Source: Bin87 sp965261195 (GTDB taxonomy: Bacteria; Chloroflexota; Dehalococcoidia; Lucifugimonadales; UBA3495). Taken from it: 64,000 nucleotides of DNA. The notes below the pieces were generated by a model. The model did not search any database, was not told where the DNA came from, and saw nothing but the letters and a program-made list of their open reading frames with translations. The DNA is taken from the NCBI GenBank assembly GCA_965261195.1, contig OZ253455.1, forward strand, positions 868,001-932,000, read 5' to 3'. Position numbers and translations under genes: made by a program. Within the stretch, counting starts at the first letter, position 1. Every line of letters begins with the position of its first letter. This document shows, piece by piece, positions 45,553 through 54,600 of the stretch.

Positions 45553-46857
45553 TCAGGCTTCGCCGACGCCCGGAGCGTAGTCGGCGCCAATGTGCCCCGA
45601 GGCTTCCAGGGCGGAGTATTCGGCGGCGCTGTAACCGAGCAGGTCGCGATATACGTACTCGTTGTCCTGGCCGAGCATCGCCGGCCCCCGGCGAATGCCC
45701 AGCGGGGTATCGGACATCCGGAAGAGCGGGCCTGGGTACAGGTGGGTGCCGCAGTCGGCCTGGGATGCTTCCCTGAAAAACTCCCGACTCTCTATGTGGG
45801 GATCGGCGAAGGCGTCCGCCTGATTCATCACTGCCCCAGCCGGCACACCCGCTTCTTGCAGAATGTTCATTGCCACGGTGGGGTTTTTGGCGCGCGTCCA
45901 GACGGCGATGTGCTGGTCGATTTCGTCCTGGCGGGCCGCCCGCGCCGGTGCATCCGCCAGACTCGTATCTGATGCCAGCTGGGGCGCTCTGATTACGTCG
46001 CACAACGCCAGCCATTGCTGATGGTCGTAAACCGTGATGACCAGCCATCGGTCATCTCCGGCACACGGGTAGCAGTTCTGAAGTGCGGTGGGATGGCGGT
46101 TGCCCAGCGGCCCGTGGGTGCGCCCGTTCATGGCGTAGTCCAGGTAGTATTCTCCCAGATAGGGCAAGAAGTTCTCGGCCTGGCCGAGTTCCACCAGTTG
46201 GCCTTCCCCGGTGCGTTTGCGGTGGCGCAGCGCGGCCAGGACGGCAAACGCCCCCTGGACACCGGCGGCGGCGTCCGACATCAGCACCGTGGTGTTGTAA
46301 GACGGGTCGGTGTCGGCATAACCGCGCAGCTGGGTGTGGCCGACCACGCCTTCGATGTGGACGCCGTGAGCGCGGAAGTCGCGGTACGGGCCGGTGCTGC
46401 CGTAAGCCGGCATCCGCAGCATGATGAAATCGTCCTTGACCGCTTTCAGGGATTCGTAGGAGATGCCCAGCTTTTCCATGGTCTCGGTGGGGTTGTTCTC
46501 GATGAGCGCATCGCTGACGGCGACCAGGCGGTCAAAGACTTCCCGTCCGCCGGGCTCCAACAGATTCACCGTCATGCTGCGTTTGTTGCGGGCGTGGGAG
46601 TTGAACATCGGCGAGCGATTGAAAGGGCGCTCGCCGGGCACGCGGCCCGGAGTGCCACCGGAGTAGAGCGGCAGGTTGTCGATGACGGCCTGGGGCGGAT
46701 GCGGCGCGGCGCCCCTGGTCAGCGGCACGAACGTGTTGGTAGATTCGACCCGTATGACTTCGGCGCCCAGATCGGCCAGGAATGAACCGCAATAGGGGCC
46801 GGCCCAAACCACGGTGATTTCCAGTACGCGCAGTCCTTCTAATGGTAGGTGGCTCAC
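45553..46857 (-). CDS. CaiB/BaiF-family CoA transferase
   Basis: A 434-aa class III CoA-transferase. The N-terminus LEGLRVLEITVVWAGPYCG, FLADLGAEVIRVE and LLEPGGREVFDRLV are typical. The position of the catalytic aspartate is filled in VLMSDAAAGVQGAF. The family moves CoA between carboxylic acids in carnitine, oxalate, bile-acid and aromatic catabolism; the acid is unknown. GTG start 46857 with no strong binding site. The gene is separated from the LLM set by 176 bp. Confidence 0.9.
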   Translation of the reverse strand: MSHLPLEGLRVLEITVVWAGPYCGSFLADLGAEVIRVESTNTFVPLTRGAAPHPPQAVIDNLPLYSGGTPGRVPGERPFNRSPMFNSHARNKRSMTVNLLEPGGREVFDRLVAVSDALIENNPTETMEKLGISYESLKAVKDDFIMLRMPAYGSTGPYRDFRAHGVHIEGVVGHTQLRGYADTDPSYNTTVLMSDAAAGVQGAFAVLAALRHRKRTGEGQLVELGQAENFLPYLGEYYLDYAMNGRTHGPLGNRHPTALQNCYPCAGDDRWLVITVYDHQQWLALCDVIRAPQLASDTSLADAPARAARQDEIDQHIAVWTRAKNPTVAMNILQEAGVPAGAVMNQADAFADPHIESREFFREASQADCGTHLYPGPLFRMSDTPLGIRRGPAMLGQDNEYVYRDLLGYSAAEYSALEASGHIGADYAPGVGEA

Positions 46858-46932
46858 ATTTCTGCCTATTCAGCGATATGCGCGGTGTGGGGTTCAGAGA
46901 ATGCCGATGGAGCGAGTATCCCGTTTATGCTA

Positions 46933-47460
46933 TTAGCTGCCGCGGCGAAAAGGGTTAGGCATATTCCGCAAACCGTGTTCTGCAACCAGACGTACCAAGT
47001 CTCTGGCTGACGAAAAATTGCCTTGCGCGACAGCCCTCGCTATTCCTGCTACATCAAACGAGGAAATGGACCTGACGTTAGCGGCTGTAACGGCGATATC
47101 GCCGGTGGCTTGCTTAGCGTTTGACGCAGTTTTGGCGGCGTCGGCCGCAGCAGTGTGCAGGTTAGCAGCAATGTCTTCGGAGACGGCTGCCAGATCAGAT
47201 GCGACCTTGGCGATATCGCCGGTGGCTTGCTTGGCGTTTGATGCGGTTTTGGCGGCGTCGGCCGCAGCAGTATCCAAGTTGGTAGCAATGTCTTCGGAGA
47301 CTGCCGCCAGATCGTACGATACCTTGGCGCTAGCCGCCGAGGTCGCTTCCAAGTTGCCAAGAATGCGCCACAATCGCGGAAGGAATACTACGATTGCAAC
47401 GGCTATGATACCGCAGGTTATCGCTATTGCAATGGCGGCGACAATTACTGCTACGGCCAT
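46933..47460 (-). CDS. Membrane-anchored helical protein with internal 39-aa duplication
   Basis: A 175-aa protein. One N-terminal membrane helix (about residues 3-28) is followed by an Ala-rich helical region containing two nearly identical 39-residue units (DLAAVSEDIATNLDTAAADA, then AKTASNAKQATGDIAKVAS). The DNA period is 117 bp. The heptad-like spacing suggests a coiled coil similar to methyl-accepting-protein signalling helices, but no signalling domain is present. Function unknown. It lies between two CaiB/BaiF genes on the same strand. Confidence 0.65.
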   Translation of the reverse strand: MAVAVIVAAIAIAITCGIIAVAIVVFLPRLWRILGNLEATSAASAKVSYDLAAVSEDIATNLDTAAADAAKTASNAKQATGDIAKVASDLAAVSEDIAANLHTAAADAAKTASNAKQATGDIAVTAANVRSISSFDVAGIARAVAQGNFSSARDLVRLVAEHGLRNMPNPFRRGS

Positions 47461-47511
47461 ATAGATTGCCTCCTATTGGTCGTCGCCGGGACACGATGAA
47501 CGGTCGGGTTG

Positions 47512-48759
47512 CTACGAGGTTGAGAGCGTTATCGCGCCTTCGTCAGCAAGGCTGGCGATTTCGGAATCCGCGTACCCCAGCTCGCCCAGTATTTCCAGCG
47601 TGTGCTGCCCCAGCAGTGGGGCTGGATTTCGCATTTGCCACGGCGATTTGGACATCATAAAGGGACGACCGGGGTAGCGCAGGTTGCCGGCCGCCGGGTG
47701 GTCGGCGGCTGCGAAGGCCCCGCGCCCGTTGAAGGATGGATCAGCATCCAGGTCGGCCATGGTGTTGATGGGGCCGGACAGAACCCGGTTGGCCTGCGCG
47801 GCTTGCCAGGCTTCGGCGCGGTTGCGTTCCAGTATCCAGGGCAGAAAGTGTTCGGATTCGAACTCGTCCTGCATTGCCGGGTTGCCCTGGCTGTTGGGGT
47901 CTTTCCAGCGCTCCGTAGTCAGCTCTGCCGGGTTGCCCAGCATCGCCACGGCCCGCGGGAAGTACATTCGGCTGCCGTTGATTTGCAGGTAGCCGTCGGC
48001 GCACGGATACACCGCGTTGGGATACCCGCCGGAGCCGCCCGACGCCGGCCGGTGGCTGATTTCTCCGGTGTACTGATGGGCGAGCAGGGCGCTTTGGCGG
48101 CGGTCGACGGAACCCAACTGGGTTTCCAGGATGGATACGTCAATGTGTTGCCCAGGCGGTTCTTCGTCCGGGTCGAGCCCGAAGGAACCGACCAGACTGG
48201 CCCCCATCGTGGCAACGGCCGCCACCGCTCCCGCCTGGTAAAGTCCAACGTTGCCGCCCAGCTTGAGCGGTTCGCGATCCGCGAGGCCGGTGGAGTGCAT
48301 CTCTCCGCCCATGCCATAGAAAACGATTTCGGAGCCTCGGTAATCTCGGTACGGGCCGGTTTGCCCAAAGTTTGAGATGCTGGTGTAGATGAGGTCGGGA
48401 TTAACCTGGCTCAACTGGGCGTATGAAATGCCCAGGCGGTCGGCGACGCTGGGTCGGAAGTTTTCCACGACGATGTCCGCCCATCGGGCCAGTGCGGTGA
48501 CGATGTCCGAGGCGGCGTTGTTTTTCAGGTCAACGGCGATGCTGCGCTTGTTGGTGTTCAGATGCAGGAACAGTCCGCTCTTTTCCGGATGGCGGACATC
48601 GCCGGGGAACGGGCCAATCCGGCGCGCGCCGTCTCCGCCGGGCGGTTCGATCTTGATAACGTCAGCGCCGAAATCGGCCAGAAGTTTGGTGCAATAGGGG
48701 CCGGCAATATAGTGGGTGAAATCGAGGACTTTCAGGCCAGCCAGCGCTCCGTCAGGCAT
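47512..48759 (-). CDS. CaiB/BaiF-family protein, catalytic Asp apparently replaced
   Basis: A 415-aa class III CoA-transferase homologue: LAGLKVLDFTHYIAGPYCTK, LLADFGADVIKIEPPGGD, IAVDLKNNAASDIV and the C-terminal GQHTLEILGELGYAD. At the place of the catalytic aspartate (D-x-x-A-G) the sequence reads GLYQAG. By eye the nucleophile is missing, as in some divergent subfamilies. It may need a partner or perform another CoA-linked role. Its start is 34 bp from the IS66 copy 2, which replaced its upstream region. Confidence 0.87.
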   Translation of the reverse strand: MPDGALAGLKVLDFTHYIAGPYCTKLLADFGADVIKIEPPGGDGARRIGPFPGDVRHPEKSGLFLHLNTNKRSIAVDLKNNAASDIVTALARWADIVVENFRPSVADRLGISYAQLSQVNPDLIYTSISNFGQTGPYRDYRGSEIVFYGMGGEMHSTGLADREPLKLGGNVGLYQAGAVAAVATMGASLVGSFGLDPDEEPPGQHIDVSILETQLGSVDRRQSALLAHQYTGEISHRPASGGSGGYPNAVYPCADGYLQINGSRMYFPRAVAMLGNPAELTTERWKDPNSQGNPAMQDEFESEHFLPWILERNRAEAWQAAQANRVLSGPINTMADLDADPSFNGRGAFAAADHPAAGNLRYPGRPFMMSKSPWQMRNPAPLLGQHTLEILGELGYADSEIASLADEGAITLSTS

Positions 48760-48785
48760 AGTTCCACATCCTGCCGCTTTTGCAG

Positions 48786-48793
48786 TGCGGTGC
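48786..48793. repeat. 8-bp target duplication, left
   Basis: TGCGGTGC directly left of the IS66 copy 2, repeated at 50246-50253. IS66-family elements make 8-bp duplications. Confidence 0.9.
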
Positions 48794-50245
48794 GTAACTG
48801 TTCAGGGTTGAGGGGAAGTGAGTAATTGTCGGCAGGCGGTGAGGGGGTTCAAGCCTTGGGCCCGCCAGGTGCCGAAGATTGACGCCAGCGTCATCTTGGT
48901 TGCAGTGCCCTGGTTTGAGCGCGTGCCACCACTGATCTTCCGGCTGACCACTACCGGGCGCAGGCTGCGCTCGGCGGCGTTATTGTCCGGCGGCGCTGCC
49001 GGTTCAGCCACGAAGACGAAGAGCTCTTTGACGTGGCGTTCAATGCGTCGGCATAGCTTGGCCTGGGTTGCCGATGGGTCGTCGAGGAATGGCTGGCAGA
49101 TGGCGAGCAGTCGTTGTTCCAGGGCCAGCTGGGTCGCCCGCCGTCGCAGCAGCGACGGGTGCGTGAAGGCCTTGGCCTGGACATAGAGTTGGTGTACGGC
49201 GTCGGCCCACTGTGCCAGTGGCGCGTCATCAGGGTAGAGAGTACGCCGGTCGTGGATGTCCCGCAGCAGGTGAGCCCAGCAGCGTTGCTTGGGGCCGTCG
49301 TAGTGGTGGTAGGCGGCGTAGAAATCGCTGACCAGCACACCGTAGAACTCCTCGCCCAGGACTTCATCCACCACCGCCTTGCCCCGACCCCGTCGCAGGA
49401 AGTACCGCTCGGTGGGAGTGCTGAAGGTCCAGACGTAGCCGTTGTTGCCGTTCTCCCGCCAACCCGTTTCGTCGGCATGCACCACCGGACTGCCTCGGAT
49501 CCGTTCCACTATATCGGCCATCACAACGTGAGCCTGCTGAGCCACCCGCTTCGTGGCGTCCGCGATGGCGCCCGTGCTGAGGCGCAGCCCATGCACGGCG
49601 CCCAGATACCACTGGATGGTGCGGAAGGGCAGCCGGGCCTCCTCCCGCAGGGCGGCAATCAGGCTCATTACATTGACCCCCAGACGCTGCCGCCCCAGCG
49701 CCACGCCGTCCAGTTGCGCCGGTGGCACACAGCGGCGTCGGCAGCCCGGGCAGGTGCGGGCGATGTAAGCGTGCTCGGTAATCTGCACCGGAACTTGGGG
49801 CAGGTCAATCACTTCCCGAGTGCGCTGGGTCCAGCCGCCGGCCAGCTGAGTTCCGCAGTCGGGGCACTGTTCCAACGCGTGCTCCACCCGCTGGGTCGGC
49901 GTCATGCGGGTGCGGGCGAACCCGTGGGGACGGCGCTGGCGTGGCCCTTTGGGCTGAGCCGGTTTCCGGTCGGCTTTGGGCTTCAGACCGGGCATCCGAC
50001 CCGAGCCGCTGGGTTTGGCCGGCCCCTCCAATTGGCCAATCCGTTTCTCCAACCGCTCGATGATCGCCTGTTGCCGGACGATAATGGCTTGCTGCCGGAC
50101 AATGCTGGCAATCAGGACATCCCGGTCGGCAGTCTTGAGGTCAATTTCCGTATCCATACCCACTATATGACACAACCACCACCAGCAGCGCAAGGCTCCC
50201 AGAACCCCTATCGGCCAATCCACCTCACCAACTCTGAACAGTTAC
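48794..50245 (-). mobile_element. IS66-type insertion sequence, copy 2
   Basis: A 1452-bp copy of the element at 33401-34831, bounded by GTAACTGTTCAG inverted ends and by the 8-bp target duplication TGCGGTGC. It is 21 bp longer than copy 1 because of an in-frame duplication in the transposase. The intact duplication indicates a simple, fairly recent insertion. Confidence 0.95.
48802..50157 (-). CDS. IS66-family transposase (copy 2)
   Basis: A 451-aa DDE transposase nearly identical to the one at 33409, with VVHADETGWR, DFYAAYHHY and NNAAERSLRPVV. The N-terminal coiled coil carries a tandem IVRQQAI duplication (21 bp) absent from copy 1. Start ATG 50157. Frame intact. Confidence 0.92.
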   Translation of the reverse strand: MDTEIDLKTADRDVLIASIVRQQAIIVRQQAIIERLEKRIGQLEGPAKPSGSGRMPGLKPKADRKPAQPKGPRQRRPHGFARTRMTPTQRVEHALEQCPDCGTQLAGGWTQRTREVIDLPQVPVQITEHAYIARTCPGCRRRCVPPAQLDGVALGRQRLGVNVMSLIAALREEARLPFRTIQWYLGAVHGLRLSTGAIADATKRVAQQAHVVMADIVERIRGSPVVHADETGWRENGNNGYVWTFSTPTERYFLRRGRGKAVVDEVLGEEFYGVLVSDFYAAYHHYDGPKQRCWAHLLRDIHDRRTLYPDDAPLAQWADAVHQLYVQAKAFTHPSLLRRRATQLALEQRLLAICQPFLDDPSATQAKLCRRIERHVKELFVFVAEPAAPPDNNAAERSLRPVVVSRKISGGTRSNQGTATKMTLASIFGTWRAQGLNPLTACRQLLTSPQP

Positions 50246-50253
50246 TGCGGTGC
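50246..50253. repeat. 8-bp target duplication, right
   Basis: TGCGGTGC directly right of IS66 copy 2, matching 48786-48793. Confidence 0.9.
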
Positions 50254-50297
50254 GATACAATTGCACAAATTCGTTTGAGGGTCAACCAAATGGCTGC

Positions 50298-50451
50298 TCT
50301 CACGCGTAGCTACTTTAATCTGTGATTGCGAGGAGCATAACGAGGTGGCAATCTCAATGAGGTTGAGCACACGTCGGCAAACCGCCGTTACTACGACGAC
50401 GAGATTGCCACGCTACGCTCGCAATGACAGATCAAACTGGTTACGCGTGAG
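50298..50451. mobile_element. MITE-like element with 34-bp inverted ends
   Basis: About 154 bp, non-coding. The left end (CTCACGCGTAGCTACTTTAA and on to TGCGAG, 50299-50332) and the right end (50418-50451) are imperfect inverted repeats of 34 bp with only a few mismatches. Flanks AATGGCTGC (50289-50297) and AATGGTTGC (50452-50460) resemble a 9-bp target duplication with one mismatch. A partial copy lies at about 35410-35521. Confidence 0.7.
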
Positions 50452-50468
50452 AATGGTTGCAGGGAACA

Positions 50469-50945
50469 ATGCCGGTTTTTGAGTACGCCAGGATTTTACC
50501 GTGCCCGCTTGACGAAGCATGGGCTCCGCTGGTGGATTTTCCCAGCCGGCCGGCGCACTCCGAACGGTACCGGCAAGCCGACTTGCCTGATGGCGGTGCG
50601 CTGGCGCCGGGCCACCGCATCCAGTTGCAAATCGCCCGCGACCGCTTCACCAGCGTGGTTACTCTAGTGGAGGGCCCGCATCAGCTGGCTCACCGCACCA
50701 CCGGGCCGGGCTTCTGGGTGGAATACCGTTACAATCTGCGAGTCTGCGACGACGCCGACCCTGGGTATTCGTCCGAAGATTTAGGCCGGGGACATCTGAC
50801 GATTACTACGGAATACGGCGGCTGGTTTGGAACCATCATCGCCAGGCTAAGGCCCGGCGCCTGCCGACGCTACGTCGTCGACGAGATGGACGCCATAGTC
50901 TCGGCGGCGGAATCGGTGGTAGCAGAACCGGTCGAGGATGGCTAG
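50469..50945 (+). CDS. SRPBCC-family protein (putative)
   Basis: A 158-aa protein resembling the START/polyketide-cyclase (SRPBCC) fold: an N-terminal strand EYARILPCPLDEAWAPLVDF, a SERYRQ loop and a C-terminal long helix. Such proteins bind hydrophobic ligands in a deep cavity. Start ATG 50469 follows GGGA; a TTG at 50457 is possible. The MITE-like element ends 17 bp upstream of the start and so may supply or disrupt regulatory sequence. Confidence 0.6.
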   Translation: MPVFEYARILPCPLDEAWAPLVDFPSRPAHSERYRQADLPDGGALAPGHRIQLQIARDRFTSVVTLVEGPHQLAHRTTGPGFWVEYRYNLRVCDDADPGYSSEDLGRGHLTITTEYGGWFGTIIARLRPGACRRYVVDEMDAIVSAAESVVAEPVEDG

Positions 50946-51024
50946 TTTCCCGCGTGCGGGTGGACGCCCCATTACTCACCTGAACCGCATAACATAACCG
51001 GACAATACTATTTTGGAGACCGCA

Positions 51025-53091
51025 GTGACCGCATCCGAACACGTACCAACCCAACCAATCGCGCCCCAGCGCCCACACACCATTACCACGCACGGCGACG
51101 AGCGGGCTGACCCCTGGTTTTGGCTCCGCGAGCAAGATGACCCGCAGACGATGGAGTACCTGCGAGCCGAAAATGCCTTCACCGAAGCATTTATGCAGCC
51201 GCTGGAAGCGTTGCAAGAGGCCATCTACGCCGAGATTCGCGGTCGCATCAAGGAAGATGACAACACCGTCCCTGAAAAGGAAGGCGACTTTTACTACTAC
51301 GTGCGCTTCGAGGAGGGCGGCCAATATCCGATCTACTGCCGGCGCCAGAGCAGCGACGACGGCCCGGAAACCGTGCTGCTGGATGTGAACCGGCTGGCGG
51401 AGGGTCGGGATTACACGCGGGTTGGCGCGTTTCGCAACAGTCCGGACCACAAGCTGGCGGCCTACGGTGTGGACTTCGACGGCTCGGAGCAGTACACCAT
51501 CAGGCTGCTGGATTTGGAAACCGGGCAGACCCTGCCGGATGCGATTCCTGGTACGTACTACAGCATTGAATGGGCCAACGATAACCGCACGTTTTACTAC
51601 TCGGTGCTGGACGAGCGCCACCGCCCGGTGAGCATCTACCGGCACCTGCTGGGCACTGACCCGGCGCAGGATGCGCTGGTGTACCACGAAGATGACGCGC
51701 GGTTTTTTGTGGGGCTGGGCAAGTCAAACAGCGGCCGCTTCATCTACGTGGTGGCGGGCGGCAACAATATGTCCGAGTGGCGGTTTATGGACGCCAACGA
51801 TCCGCAGGCCGAACTTACGCTGGTGGAACCGCGGGCGGTGGATTTCGAGTACGACCTGGCCGACCACGGCGACCGGTTCTTGATCAGACACAACGGGGAC
51901 GGCGCCCGGGATTTCCAGCTGGCGACGGCCCCAATATCCAACCCCGGACGCGCCAACTGGACCGAGTTTATGGCCCATCAGCCGGGCCGGCCCCTGCTGG
52001 ATTTGGACGCCTACCGGGATCACCTGGTGGTGGCGTGCCGGCAGGATGGCCTGCCGCAGGTGATGATAATGCGGCTGGGCGACAACGATGCGCATTACAT
52101 CTCGGGGATTGAAGAGGAAGATTTTGCGATGTCGCCGCGTGGCGGCCGGGAGTTCGATACCACGTCGCTGCGCTTTTCCTACACATCAATGAAAACCCCG
52201 GCGGCAGTGTACGACTACGATATGGACACGCGGGAACGGGTTTTGCGGAAGCAGCAGGAGATTCCTTCCGGCTACGACGCCGACCGATATGACACCCGTA
52301 GAATCTGGGCCACTGCCCGGGACGGCACGTCGGTTCCCATCAGCCTGCTGATGCTGAAGGGCGCACCCGTGGACGGCTCCGCGCCGCTGTATCTGTACGG
52401 CTACGGGAGCTACGGCCTGACCATGGAGGCCAGCTTCGGCATCTCCGCCCTGAGTCTGGTCGACCGTGGTTTTGTGTTCGCCATTGCCCACATACGCGGC
52501 GGGATGGAGATGGGGTGGGATTGGTACGAGAACGGGAAGTTGCTGAAAAAGCGCAATACCTTCCACGACTTTATTGACTGCGCCGAGCACCTGATTGCCC
52601 AGGGATATACGTCGGCGGGCCGTATCGCGGCGGCGGGCGGCAGCGCCGGCGGGATGCTGATGGGCGCGGTGGTGAACGAAAGGCCGGACCTGTTCGGTTG
52701 CGTGGTGGCCCATGTGCCGTTCGTCGATGTGCTGAACACCATGCTGGATGATTCGCTGCCGCTGACCACCATGGAGTACAACGAATGGGGCAACCCCAAC
52801 GATGCCGAATACTACCGCTATATGCGGACTTACTCCCCGTATGACAACGTGCGGCGGCAAGCGTACCCAGCCATGCTGGTTACCGGCGGCATCAGCGACC
52901 CGCGGGTAACCTACTGGGAGCCGGCCAAGTGGGTCGCCAGGCTGCGGGATCTGCGTACCGACGAAAACCCGCTGCTGCTGAAAATCCACATGGATTCCGG
53001 CCACGCCGGAGCATCGGGCCGGTTCGAGCGCATCAAGGAAGTTGCCGAAGAGTATGCGTTCATCCTCAACGCGTTGGGTTTGGCGACGTAA
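51025..53091 (+). CDS. Oligopeptidase B / prolyl oligopeptidase family (S9A)
   Basis: A 688-aa serine peptidase. The N-terminal HGDERADPWFWLREQDDP and the beta-propeller precede an alpha/beta-hydrolase domain with the nucleophile in AAGGSAGGMLMG (Ser540), the typical oligopeptidase B elbow. The Asp is in GGISDPRVTYWEPAKW and the His in DSGHAGASGRF. These enzymes cleave small peptides after basic residues in the cytoplasm. Start GTG 51025 has GGAG six bases upstream; a TTG at 51013 is less likely. The last codons and stop are part of a 23-bp tandem duplication. Confidence 0.92.
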   Translation: MTASEHVPTQPIAPQRPHTITTHGDERADPWFWLREQDDPQTMEYLRAENAFTEAFMQPLEALQEAIYAEIRGRIKEDDNTVPEKEGDFYYYVRFEEGGQYPIYCRRQSSDDGPETVLLDVNRLAEGRDYTRVGAFRNSPDHKLAAYGVDFDGSEQYTIRLLDLETGQTLPDAIPGTYYSIEWANDNRTFYYSVLDERHRPVSIYRHLLGTDPAQDALVYHEDDARFFVGLGKSNSGRFIYVVAGGNNMSEWRFMDANDPQAELTLVEPRAVDFEYDLADHGDRFLIRHNGDGARDFQLATAPISNPGRANWTEFMAHQPGRPLLDLDAYRDHLVVACRQDGLPQVMIMRLGDNDAHYISGIEEEDFAMSPRGGREFDTTSLRFSYTSMKTPAAVYDYDMDTRERVLRKQQEIPSGYDADRYDTRRIWATARDGTSVPISLLMLKGAPVDGSAPLYLYGYGSYGLTMEASFGISALSLVDRGFVFAIAHIRGGMEMGWDWYENGKLLKKRNTFHDFIDCAEHLIAQGYTSAGRIAAAGGSAGGMLMGAVVNERPDLFGCVVAHVPFVDVLNTMLDDSLPLTTMEYNEWGNPNDAEYYRYMRTYSPYDNVRRQAYPAMLVTGGISDPRVTYWEPAKWVARLRDLRTDENPLLLKIHMDSGHAGASGRFERIKEVAEEYAFILNALGLAT

Positions 53092-53113
53092 ACGCGTTGG
53101 GTTTGGCGATGTA
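53068..53113 (+). repeat. 23-bp tandem duplication covering the oligopeptidase B stop codon
   Basis: AACGCGTTGGGTTTGGCGAC, then GTA, at 53068-53090 is repeated at 53091-53113 with one mismatch. The second copy would encode the same last residues and another stop, so the duplication left the protein unchanged. Confidence 0.9.
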
Positions 53114-53129
53114 GGACGGGCGCCCGCGG

Positions 53130-53930
53130 TCAGAGACCGATGAAGCTACGGGCATTTTCTCCCAGGATGCCCTCCACCTGTGGCGAGGTCAGCGGGAGCG
53201 ACGCCAGGAACTCTGATTCGCTCGCCATGTCAGCCAGGGGGTAATCGGTGCCGAAGCACACTTTGTGGGCGCCGTGTTTGTTGATGATTGCAGTCAGAGT
53301 GTCGGCAGTGAGTTCACGCAACGACGGTGGCCAGGTTGTATCGACCAGAATATTCTCCTGGCCCAGCAACACGCGTTCCGCTTCGTCAAGCATATAGAAT
53401 CCGCCGAGATGCAGGGCGATAATTTTTAGCCGGGAAAAGCGTTGCGCGATGTTCATGATGCGCTGGGGTGCGGCGTAGAGAGGCGTATCGGCGGCGGAGT
53501 TCGGCAGCCGCCCCGAATGGATGGCCAGGGTCATGTCTTCGCCCAACTCCTCATACACGGGGAACCACTGCGGGTCGTCGGGGTAAAACCCGTTGATTAC
53601 CGGGTGCATCTTGATGCCCTTGACGCCGTTGGCGCGCAGATGCCGGATTTCCGCCGCCTTGTCGGTGAGGTCGGGATGCACCGCGCCGAAGGGCGCCAGG
53701 GATTCGTCGGCAACGGAAATGAGCCAGTCGTTGGCGGGGCGCACCTGATCGGCGCGGATGGCTACGCCCAGGACGATGGACTTGTCCACGCCGGAAGATG
53801 CCATGTGCTCCTTGATGCCGGCCACGGTGTTGGGTGCGATGGGAGCAAAGCCGAGGTCGGATTCCATGTTGCCGGCAACCGCAGCGGCGATACGGTCCGG
53901 CCAGATATGGGTGTGAACATCAACGCGCAT
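53130..53930 (-). CDS. Amidohydrolase-family (TIM-barrel) protein
   Basis: A 266-aa amidohydrolase-related protein of the ACMSD/4-hydroxybenzoate decarboxylase-like type (amidohydro_2). It begins MRVDVHTHIWPDR with the HxH metal pair. GVKGIKMHPVINGFYPDD, ALHLGGFYML and CFGTDYPLADM with the catalytic Asp follow. Probably a metal-dependent decarboxylase or hydrolase of a cyclic acid. Start ATG 53930. Confidence 0.85.
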   Translation of the reverse strand: MRVDVHTHIWPDRIAAAVAGNMESDLGFAPIAPNTVAGIKEHMASSGVDKSIVLGVAIRADQVRPANDWLISVADESLAPFGAVHPDLTDKAAEIRHLRANGVKGIKMHPVINGFYPDDPQWFPVYEELGEDMTLAIHSGRLPNSAADTPLYAAPQRIMNIAQRFSRLKIIALHLGGFYMLDEAERVLLGQENILVDTTWPPSLRELTADTLTAIINKHGAHKVCFGTDYPLADMASESEFLASLPLTSPQVEGILGENARSFIGL

Positions 53931-54562
53931 AATGAGACCTTTTGGGGCACATTTGGGAACGCATCGCAAGAGACGCGTAGAACAGATTAGATTGCGAAAC
54001 CGCCGTGGTTCCCACGCGAGCGGGAACGACGGAAGGGATGGGAATGACGGTGGTTGCCGTCCATGTGCGGCAGCCCTGGGTGGGAGGGGCGGGTTGTTCC
54101 GGTTTTGTGGGTTGTTTTCTCCTGGGTTGTTTTCTGCTGGGCTGATTGGTGTGGGGTTGTTGGGTGAAGGTGTCAGGCGATACGGTTTCAGGCTGGTGTC
54201 GGAGCACGGCCAACACTGTTTTGCGCGCAGAGCGATTTTGTCCTAGGCTTGCGTGTCCCGCAGTAAGCCGGCTGGGATGAGCCGGGGTAGTGCGGCGCGC
54301 GGCGGTGGTGACTCCCGCTGGGTTCGTCAGGCATCACCGGTGAAAGGCGGCATAGCCCAACTAAACCAATCTGCAAATAACCGACGGCCGTTGCCGACCT
54401 GAAACCGTATTCGCCTTTGATATTCGGATGTATATCGGACGATGCCGCTGGCCTGGCGGCGGTTCCGGCCAAGTTCTAGAGGGTTGGCCGGGTTGCCTGA
54501 CAAGATTCAGGATAGGGGTTTGGGGTTGGGGCGCGCAAGGGGCCGGTGTCACTCATCAGGGG
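53931..54562. other. Intergenic region, G/T-rich repeats, no gene seen
   Basis: A 632-bp stretch without a convincing gene on either strand. Around 54088-54175 it is rich in GGGTTGTT and TTTTCTGCTGGG-type direct repeats of low complexity. The rest shows no known motif. It separates the amidohydrolase from the inverted-repeat-bounded methyltransferase unit. Confidence 0.5.
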
Positions 54563-54595
54563 CTTTGCAAAGGCAATTACATACCTATGTACACA
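54563..54595 (+). repeat. Left 33-bp inverted repeat of the methyltransferase-HNH unit
   Basis: CTTTGCAAAGGCAATTACAT and following bases to 54595. Its reverse complement is present at 56221-56253 with 30 of 33 identical positions. The end lies 5 bp from the stop codon of the enclosed gene. Confidence 0.9.
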
Positions 54596-54600
54596 AGCCG

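Noticed and set aside
53931..54562. Short G/T-rich frames as genes
   Set aside because: Low-complexity composition, no binding sites and no protein similarity that I can recognise.
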